Assembly: GCF_006494775.1 (NCBI RefSeq)
Contig: NZ_CP041146.1
Span: 3,844,001-3,908,000, forward strand
Length of the DNA: 64,000 bases
Direction of reading: 5' to 3'
Origin: Nocardioides humi
GTDB taxonomy: Bacteria > Actinomycetota > Actinomycetes > Propionibacteriales > Nocardioidaceae
A program made the translations under genes and the position numbers. Positions 57,750 to 64,000 of this stretch are shown here, one piece after another. Position 1 is the stretch's first letter; each line of letters begins with the position of its first letter. Below the pieces are notes generated by a model. That model ran no database searches. It was not told the origin of the DNA and saw only the letters and a program-made list of their open reading frames with translations.

Positions 57750-60700
57750 TCACAACGACGGATCGGTCCACGCGAGCTGGACCACCTCGGCGCCACGGTC
57801 GCGGGTGAGCATCTTGCCGCGGCCAGGCTGGGCGGGGCCGGGGCGGAGGTTGCCGATCAGCGCGCCCTCGTCGCGACTGCCGGCCAGCAGGATGCCCGGC
57901 ATCGCCAGGTCCCGCATGGACTGGATGACCGGCTCGTAGAGCGCCCGCGACGCGCCACCGGAGCGGCGGGCGACGGCGATGTGCAGGCCGACGTCGCGGG
58001 CCTGGGCCATCAGCGGCTGGAGCAGCGCGACGGGTGAGCTCTGCTGGGTGGCGACGAGGTCGTAGTCGTCGACCACGACGAACACCTCGGCGCCGGTCCA
58101 CCACGACCGGTTGCGCAGCTGCTCGGGCGTCACGTCCGGTCCCGGGATCCGGTTCTGGAGGTACGTCGTCAGGTCGTTGAGCGCCGGCTGCGCCTGGGTC
58201 GCGGAGGTGAGGTAGTTGAGGAGGTACTCCTCCGGCACCTCGCCCAGCAGCGACCGGCGGTAGTCGACGAGGATGATCTGGGCCTCGGCCGGCGTGCGGG
58301 TGCGCATGATCTCGTGGCAGTAGGTGCGCAGCAGGTTGGACTTCCCGGACTTGCCGTCGCCGAACAGCAGCAGGTGGGGCTCGGCGTCGACGTCGAGGGA
58401 GACCGGCGCGAGCTCCTTCTCGTTGATCGCCAGCAGCAGTTGCCGCTGCGGCGGCGTACCGGCCAGCGAGCGGACCTCGTCGAGGGTGATCCGGTCGGGC
58501 AGCAGCCGCAGCTTGGGGCCGGCCGGGCCGCGCCAGGCGGCGGTGACGGCGGCGATCATGGCGTCCACGCCGTCGCCGAGGGTCTCGGCGGAGCCGTCGC
58601 CGTCGACGCGGGGGAGGGCGCCGAGGAAGTGCAGCTTGCCGGGCACCAGGCCGCGGCCGGGCCGGTTGCCCGGGACGAGAGCGGCGACCTTGCGGTCGAT
58701 CTCGGAGTCGATCGGGTCGCCGAGCCGCAGCTCGAGGCGGGTGCCGAGCAGGTCGCGCATCGCCGCGCGGAAGTCGGGCCAGCGGGTCGACGCGGTGACG
58801 ATGTGCAGACCGAAGGTGAGGCCGCGGCCGGCGAGCTGCTGGATCTCCAGCTCGAGGTCGTCGAAGTCGGAGCGGAGCGTGCCCCAGCCGTCGATGACGA
58901 GGAACACGTCGCCGTACCCGTCGTCGGCGCGACCCTGCGCACGGCGCGTGCGGTAGGTCTCGATCGAGTCGATGCCGTGGGTGCGGAAGTAGCGCTCGCG
59001 ACGGTCGACGATGCCCTTGACCTCGGCGACGATCCGGCGGACCACCTCCGGCTCCGACCGGGTGCCGACGCCGGACACGTGCGGCAGCGCGGTGAGGGGC
59101 GCGAAGGTGCCGCCGCCGAAGTCGAGGACGTAGAACTGCGACTCCAGCGGGGTCGTGGTCAGCGACAGGCTGGTCACGATCGTGCGCAGCAGCGTGCTCT
59201 TGCCGCTGCGCGGCCCGCCGACGACCGCGACGTGGCCGGCGGCGCCGCTGAGACTGACGGTGAGGGTGTCGCGCCGCTGCTCGCGTGGCCGGTCGACGGT
59301 GCCGAGGGGGACCGTCAGGCCGCCGGCGCCGCGCCACTGGAGGGAGACCAGGCCCAGCTCGGGGTGCGGGGCGAGGTCGGGCATGAGCTGGTCGAGGGTG
59401 TCGGGCAGGTCCAGCGGCGGCAGCCACACCTGGTGGGCGGCCGGGCCGCGGCCGTCCATCCGGGCCACGGCGATGTCGAGCAGCGACGCGCTGCCCTCCG
59501 GTACGGCGGCCGGGGCCGCGGAGTCGTCGGTCTCCTCGGGCTCCGGCTCGTCGAAGGTCTGCACCTCCGAGATCGTGAACGGCAGGATGCCGCGCAACTT
59601 GCCGCCGCTGTCGCGGACCACCCGGCGCCGGCTGGTCTCCGGCGGACCCGAGACGTACGCCGCCTTGAACCGGGTCATCGTCGTCGGGTCGGGCTTGAGG
59701 TAGCCCAGGCCGGGCACGGCCGGCAGCTCGTAGGCGTCCGGCACGCCGAGCACCGCCCGGGACTCCTGCGCGCTGAACGTGCGCAGGCCGATCCGGTACG
59801 ACAGGTGCGACTCCAGCCCGCGCAGCCGGCCCTCCTCCAGCCGCTGCGAGGCGAGCAGCAGGTGCAGGCCGAGCGAGCGGCCGAGCCGGCCGATCGCGAC
59901 GAACAGGTCGATGAACTCGGGCTTCGCCGACAGCATCTCGGAGAACTCGTCGACCACGATGAACAGCGACGGCAGCGGGGCGAGGCCGGCGCTGGCCGGC
60001 TCGCCCGACGTACGGGCCTTCTCGTAGTCGCGGATCGAGGCGAAGTTGCCGGCCTCGCGCAGCAGCTCCTGGCGGCGCACCATCTCGCCGGACAGCGCGT
60101 CCTGCATGCGGTCGACGAGCGTGAGCTCCTGGGCGAGGTTGGTGATGACCGCGGAGACATGGGGCATCTCGGCCATGCCGGCGAAGGTCGCGCCGCCCTT
60201 GAAGTCGACGAGCACCATGTTGAGCTGCTCGGGGGAGTGGGTCATCGCCAGGCCGAGGACCAGCGTCCGCAGGAACTCCGACTTGCCGGACCCGGTCGCG
60301 CCGATCACCAGGCCGTGCGGGCCCATGCCCTGCTGGGCGGACTCCTTGATGTCGAGGTGGATCGGCCCGGCGCCGTCGCCGACGCCGATCGGGACCCGCA
60401 GCCGGTCGCGCGCCGGCCGCGGCCGCCACACGGCTCCGGGGTCGAAGCTGTGGACGTCGCCGAGGCCCAGCAGGTCCATGAAGTCGGTCGGGCCGGTGAG
60501 GTCGGCCGCCTCCTCGCCGACGGCCGCGCCGGCGGTGGGCGTGAACAGCGGGGTCAGCCGGCGGGCGAGCGCCTCGGCCGTGGCCGCGCCGCACTGGTCG
60601 CCCTTGGCCCGGACCGGCTCCGTCCGCAGTCGTACGGCGACCAGGGGCACCGTCTCCGGAGCCTGGCCCGGTGTCGCCGACCGGGCGTCGTCCTCGATCT

Positions 60701-61880
60701 CCAGGCGCAGCGCCGTCGGGCTGTCCAGCTCGCCCCAGCGGGCGGGCAGGTCGATCACGGTGACGCCGTGCAGGCCGTCGGAGGGCACCAGGTGGTTGCC
60801 CGGCGGCAGCTCCGCGCCGTCGGTGACCAGGATGATGTGAGGGATCGCCGGCCGCTCGTCGGCGCCGAACCGCGGCCGCTCGGTCAGGTCCGGCGGCAGC
60901 ATCGTGGCGAGGTCGCTGAGCGAGGTCGTCACCATCCGGGCCGGGCCGACCGCGTCGTTGTGGTGCTGGCTGTGGGCGTGGGGCAGCCACTTCACCCAGT
61001 CCCAGTGGGCGAGGGTGGCGTCGCTGGCGAGGACCGCGACCTGCAGGTTCTCCGGCGACTGGAAGGCCGCCGCCGAGCACAGCAGCGCCCGGGCCAGGGA
61101 GCGGGCCTCCTCCTCGTCGCCGCAGACCTCGATCCGGTCGAAGGCGCGCAGGTCGATGGACGCGGGCAGGTCCGGCTGCAGGCGGTGGACGACGAGCAGA
61201 CGGTGCAGGGCGGACGCCGACGCCGGGTCGACCTCGTCGATGGGCGCGCTCTCCGGCGGCAGGAGCTCGAGCGCGAGCGGCTGCGCGCACACGCCGTACC
61301 GCACCTGCAGGAAGGCGGGGTCGGCCGACGACCGCTCCCACACCCGGGTCCGGTCCTCGGCCAGCGACGGCAGCGCGGTGGGCGCGGGGTGCAGCCAGGT
61401 CAGCGCCCGGCGCTGCTGGTCGGCGGCCTCGCGGGCGACCTTGCGGACGGTGGCGAGATAGCGGAGGTACTCCGTGCGCGAGCCGGTGACCTGCTGCTGG
61501 CGCTGCTTCCGCTGCCGATCGATCTGGACGACGATGAAGCCGAGGGTCGCGAACAGGAACATGCCGGCCGCGATGAACCGCAGCGCCTGGTTGCCGCCCG
61601 CGCCGCCGAGGCCCGCGACGAGAACGATCGAGCCGAGGCTGCCGAGCATCGGGATGGCGTTCATCGCCACGCCCGCCGCCCCCTCGCTCGGCTGGAGCTG
61701 GGGCGGCGGCTGCAGCTGGAGCTGGCCGCTGGGCAGCTCGGGCCGCTCGCCGCGGCTGCCGCGCTGGGTCAGGCTGCCCGGAGCGGACGCGGACGCCGGC
61801 GCGGCCCGCCGGCCCGCCGGTCCCGGCGGCGCGCTCCGGGACACGCTCGGAACGCCGCCTGGAGTGATGCCCACCGTCAC
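57750..61880 (-). CDS. eccC: Type VII secretion FtsK/SpoIIIE-type ATPase EccC
   Basis: A 1376-residue EccC with the Ca and Cb parts fused. The N-terminal linker is Pro/Gln-rich (to about 65), then two membrane segments (about 70-115). Three ATPase domains follow, with P-loops GATGSGKSE (about 527), GGPRSGKST (about 896) and GDGKSGKSN (about 1178). Walker B of the first is LFIVVDEFSEML (about 642). It powers export of WXG100 and related substrates through the membrane and recognises their C-terminal signals with domain 3. The start is taken as GTG 61880. It is divergent from eccD and Esx genes, with an inverted-repeat element in the shared promoter region. Confidence 0.92.
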   Translation of the reverse strand: MTVGITPGGVPSVSRSAPPGPAGRRAAPASASAPGSLTQRGSRGERPELPSGQLQLQPPPQLQPSEGAAGVAMNAIPMLGSLGSIVLVAGLGGAGGNQALRFIAAGMFLFATLGFIVVQIDRQRKQRQQQVTGSRTEYLRYLATVRKVAREAADQQRRALTWLHPAPTALPSLAEDRTRVWERSSADPAFLQVRYGVCAQPLALELLPPESAPIDEVDPASASALHRLLVVHRLQPDLPASIDLRAFDRIEVCGDEEEARSLARALLCSAAAFQSPENLQVAVLASDATLAHWDWVKWLPHAHSQHHNDAVGPARMVTTSLSDLATMLPPDLTERPRFGADERPAIPHIILVTDGAELPPGNHLVPSDGLHGVTVIDLPARWGELDSPTALRLEIEDDARSATPGQAPETVPLVAVRLRTEPVRAKGDQCGAATAEALARRLTPLFTPTAGAAVGEEAADLTGPTDFMDLLGLGDVHSFDPGAVWRPRPARDRLRVPIGVGDGAGPIHLDIKESAQQGMGPHGLVIGATGSGKSEFLRTLVLGLAMTHSPEQLNMVLVDFKGGATFAGMAEMPHVSAVITNLAQELTLVDRMQDALSGEMVRRQELLREAGNFASIRDYEKARTSGEPASAGLAPLPSLFIVVDEFSEMLSAKPEFIDLFVAIGRLGRSLGLHLLLASQRLEEGRLRGLESHLSYRIGLRTFSAQESRAVLGVPDAYELPAVPGLGYLKPDPTTMTRFKAAYVSGPPETSRRRVVRDSGGKLRGILPFTISEVQTFDEPEPEETDDSAAPAAVPEGSASLLDIAVARMDGRGPAAHQVWLPPLDLPDTLDQLMPDLAPHPELGLVSLQWRGAGGLTVPLGTVDRPREQRRDTLTVSLSGAAGHVAVVGGPRSGKSTLLRTIVTSLSLTTTPLESQFYVLDFGGGTFAPLTALPHVSGVGTRSEPEVVRRIVAEVKGIVDRRERYFRTHGIDSIETYRTRRAQGRADDGYGDVFLVIDGWGTLRSDFDDLELEIQQLAGRGLTFGLHIVTASTRWPDFRAAMRDLLGTRLELRLGDPIDSEIDRKVAALVPGNRPGRGLVPGKLHFLGALPRVDGDGSAETLGDGVDAMIAAVTAAWRGPAGPKLRLLPDRITLDEVRSLAGTPPQRQLLLAINEKELAPVSLDVDAEPHLLLFGDGKSGKSNLLRTYCHEIMRTRTPAEAQIILVDYRRSLLGEVPEEYLLNYLTSATQAQPALNDLTTYLQNRIPGPDVTPEQLRNRSWWTGAEVFVVVDDYDLVATQQSSPVALLQPLMAQARDVGLHIAVARRSGGASRALYEPVIQSMRDLAMPGILLAGSRDEGALIGNLRPGPAQPGRGKMLTRDRGAEVVQLAWTDPSL

Positions 61881-61935
61881 GCTGCCGTCCCCTGTCGTCG
61901 ATGCCCGTTCATGCGACCTGGTCGATGATAGGAGA

Positions 61936-62096
61936 GAGATTCCCTCCGGGGAGGACGGCGTCGCGAGCGCTGCGAGGCGCGTGCGATGGCAAGGCGCCGG
62001 AGCGAAGGCATGCTGGATCGCACGTTGAGCGACGGCAACGCCGCCAGCGCGCGTGCGTCGCATCGCGCAGCAGCCGGGCTCCCCGGAGGGAATCTC
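61936..62096. mobile_element. MITE-like inverted-repeat element in the eccC/eccD promoter region
   Basis: Perfect 18-bp ends: GAGATTCCCTCCGGGGAG (61936-61953) and its complement (62079-62096). The 125-bp inside has no gene but many short CG-rich dyads. It takes up half of the 328-bp gap between eccC and eccD, so it may supply or disturb promoters there. Whether it is mobile is inferred from the ends only. Confidence 0.65.
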
Positions 62097-62208
62097 TTGG
62101 GGCCGACGGGGTAGGGAGCCTCGGAACGCACGGTGGAGAGGACTACCCTGCGAGCCAGGCCGTGAACCCCGGCCCGGTACGACCACTCGATCTCGGGAGG
62201 CAGCAGCC

Positions 62209-63603
62209 TTGAACGGGACGTCCCGCCCGCCGGCGCCCGGCACGGTCACCGCCGTGACGGTGCACGGGCCGCGGGGCGTGCTCGACCTGACCGTGCCGGT
62301 CGACGCCACGCTCGAGGACGTCTCGCGGGCCTACTCCGCCGAGGCCCGCCTTCCGGTCGTGCTGCCGCTGGTGTCCCGGTCCGGGGAGCCGCTCCAGCTC
62401 ACCGCCGTCGTGGGGGAAGCGGGACTCGTCGCCGGGTCGGTGGTGGTCGCGGTGGACCCGTCCTCGCGACCGGCGCCGCCGCGCAGCAGGTTCCGCTCCG
62501 GCGACGCGGGGGAGACGGCGCTGGTGGCCGGCCGGGCCTCCGCGGCCTGGATCGCGCTGGCGGTGGGTGTCGCGGCCGTTGCGGGGTGGTGTGCGGCGCA
62601 GCTGCCGTCCGACGAGCGGTGGCCCGTGGTGGCCGTGCTCCTCGCCGCCGCCCTCGTGAGCTGCCTGCCCGTCGGCGTGCTGCGGTCGCAGCGGGTGCTC
62701 GCCGCCCCGGCGTTCGCCGCGGCCGCGGGCTTCGCGCTCGCCTGGGACCCGCTGCCCGAGCGGCTGCCGACGGTCTGCGGCGTCGCCGCCCTCTGTGCCG
62801 CCGTCACGGCCGGTGTCGGCCGCGCCCTCGCCGCCACCGACGACGGGGCGGTCGACGGGCTCCGGGTCTGGATCGTGGTCGGCTCCGGCTGGTTCGCGGT
62901 CGCCGGCCTCGGTGCGCTGACCGGCGTCGCCCCCCAGGTGGTCTGGGCCGTGCTCTTCCTCGCCGCGGTGCTGGCCGCCCGGTTCGTGCCGGAGCTCGCG
63001 GTCGACGTACCCGACCAGTATCTCCTCGACCTCGAGCGCCTCGCGGTCACCGCGTGGTCCGCCCGCGAGCGGCCCACGGGACGACGGGGCCGGATCGTCG
63101 TGCCCGAGCAGGCCGTCCAGGCCGTCGCGGCCCGGGGAGCCCGGGTCGTGACCGCCGCCTCGGCCGCGGTCCTCGTGGTCGTGATCGTCACCGCGCCCCT
63201 GCTGCTGGCCACCGCCTCCCTGCCGCTGGACCGCACGGGCGCCCGCTGCCTCGTCGGGTTCGGCGGTGCGGCGCTGCTGCTGGCGGCGCGCAGCTACCGC
63301 CATGCCGGTGCCTGCCGGCTGCTGCGCCTGGCCGGCGTCGGCGCGCTGGCCGCGCTGGCCGTCGTACTGCTGGGCCTGGCGCCGGGCCGGGACCCGGTCG
63401 CGGCCCCCGCCGCGGTCGCCGCGGTCGCTGTCGCGCTGGCGGGGATCCTGGTGCTCACGGCCGTGTTCGTCGGCCGCGGCTGGCGCTCGGCGTGGTGGTC
63501 CCGCCGGGCCGAGATCGCGGAGGCGCTGTGCGGCGCGTTCACCGTCGGCTCGCTGGTCGTGGCGGTCGGCTTCTTCCGTCATCTGTGGGAAGTCACGGGC
63601 TGA
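62209..63603 (+). CDS. eccD: Type VII secretion integral membrane protein EccD
   Basis: A 464-residue EccD. Residues about 10-95 form the ubiquitin-like YukD domain (VTAVTVHGPRGVLDLTVP, then EDVSRAYSAEARLPVVLP). Eleven or so membrane segments follow from about residue 105. It forms the main membrane channel ring of the ESX complex with EccC. The likely start is TTG 62209, since GGGAGG lies 8 bp upstream and no ATG or GTG fits before the YukD fold. The fold's usual order (EccD near Esx genes) is kept; other components are outside the window. Confidence 0.87.
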   Translation: MNGTSRPPAPGTVTAVTVHGPRGVLDLTVPVDATLEDVSRAYSAEARLPVVLPLVSRSGEPLQLTAVVGEAGLVAGSVVVAVDPSSRPAPPRSRFRSGDAGETALVAGRASAAWIALAVGVAAVAGWCAAQLPSDERWPVVAVLLAAALVSCLPVGVLRSQRVLAAPAFAAAAGFALAWDPLPERLPTVCGVAALCAAVTAGVGRALAATDDGAVDGLRVWIVVGSGWFAVAGLGALTGVAPQVVWAVLFLAAVLAARFVPELAVDVPDQYLLDLERLAVTAWSARERPTGRRGRIVVPEQAVQAVAARGARVVTAASAAVLVVVIVTAPLLLATASLPLDRTGARCLVGFGGAALLLAARSYRHAGACRLLRLAGVGALAALAVVLLGLAPGRDPVAAPAAVAAVAVALAGILVLTAVFVGRGWRSAWWSRRAEIAEALCGAFTVGSLVVAVGFFRHLWEVTG

Positions 63604-63737
63604 GGTTTAGCCCCTCCGAGGCCGCGGGTAGCACCTGACGCGTCGGCTCTTTGGCAGTGCTCGGGGAGCCAGATCGAAGGAAGTGCACGTGCACGGGGCG
63701 GGTCTCGCCGCCCGCAACCAGCAATCAAGGAGCAGAC

Positions 63738-64000
63738 ATGGCAGTGGAGTTCGGACAGGCAGAAGGCGCCCTCAAGCGGGTCGCCGAGCGTGTTGTCCAG
63801 GCCAAGGAGGAGTTCGGCGGGCACGCGTCCACGATGGACGGACAGCTCGAGCGGCTGCGTCTCGAGTGGCAGGGGTCCGGTGGACTCTCCTTCAACAACC
63901 TCAAGCAGGCGTGGCTCGAGAAGCACAAGGTCGTCATCACGGCCCTCGACCGCTTCCACGCGTCGCTCACCGAGACCGAGGCCGACAACCGGGCCGTGGA
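63738..64000 (+). CDS. WXG100-family type VII secretion substrate, cut by the window end
   Basis: The first 87 residues of an EsxA/EsxB-like protein: MAVEFGQAEGALKRVAERV, a helical hairpin with the WxG turn as EWQGSGG (near residue 43), then LSFNNLKQAWLEKHKVVITALDRFHASL. AAGGAG precedes the ATG at 63738. Such proteins are exported as helical dimers by the EccC/EccD machine. The C-terminal secretion signal is beyond the edge. Confidence 0.88.
   Translation, partial: MAVEFGQAEGALKRVAERVVQAKEEFGGHASTMDGQLERLRLEWQGSGGLSFNNLKQAWLEKHKVVITALDRFHASLTETEADNRAV

Noticed and set aside
1-64000. tRNA, rRNA, integrase, transposase or prophage genes
   Set aside because: None with recognisable sequence was seen; the mobile-element calls rest only on inverted ends.

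Overview
The window comes from a high-G+C actinobacterium, most likely Nocardioides or another member of the Nocardioidaceae. This is inferred from the codon bias, the F420-type luciferase-like enzyme, the type VII secretion genes, the 'anchored repeat' ABC transporter cluster, the KstR-like operator and the c-di-AMP riboswitch in front of an NlpC/P60 gene. No species can be named. I saw no rRNA or tRNA gene and no transposase gene.

Layout. 0-7 kb: the 3' end of an LPXTG surface protein, a 1283-residue DUF11/GEVED exoprotein that ends in a class F sortase domain, and a MalT-like LuxR regulator with a frameshift. 7-13.5 kb: an SDR behind a KstR-like operator, a large FAD/Fe-S 2-hydroxyacid dehydrogenase, an LLM-class oxidoreductase coupled to a crotonase, and a DUF4031 protein. 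13.5-27.7 kb: an aromatic meta-cleavage locus. An FAD monooxygenase and an amidohydrolase run left. A LysR regulator and a tightly overlapping nine-gene operon run around it: extradiol dioxygenase, ring-fission hydrolase, five-part branched-chain-type ABC importer, Ldh2-type dehydrogenase and a second FAD/Fe-S dehydrogenase. Two matching composite LysR operators control the two arms. 27.6-35 kb: an NlpC/P60 hydrolase under a c-di-AMP riboswitch, a long GAPDH, MarR, a secreted protein, a lipoprotein and a KstD-like flavoprotein.

35-57.7 kb is a metal-homeostasis island. It starts with an ArsR sensor carrying a complete alpha-5 zinc site, coupled to a 107-residue His/Cys-rich metallothionein-like protein. 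A symmetric array of 40-bp repeats follows, then a methyltransferase and an HU protein. A Zur box opens a six-gene operon of surface-anchored HxH-domain proteins, a chimeric zinc-binding protein and an ABC transporter. A second MalT-like regulator comes next, then a second Zur box in front of a YraQ-type permease and its TIGR03943 partner. A third Zur box lies between two divergent groups of cysteine-free ribosomal proteins (L31, L32, L36 with a CobW/Mrf-like protein on one side; L28, L33, S14 on the other). A canonical CobW GTPase and a YibE/F membrane protein close the island. The sequence-based reading is that zinc starvation switches on surface zinc capture, import and ribosome remodelling, while zinc excess switches on storage.

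57.7-64 kb holds a type VII secretion locus: eccC on the minus strand, eccD and a WXG100 protein on the plus strand, with a 161-bp inverted-repeat element in the divergent promoter region. Four genes (the LuxR at 4.4 kb, the permease at 48.4 kb, the DinB-like protein at 53.5 kb and the WYL regulator at 54.2 kb) each lack one base in or next to a G/C run. This could be real decay or residual sequencing error.
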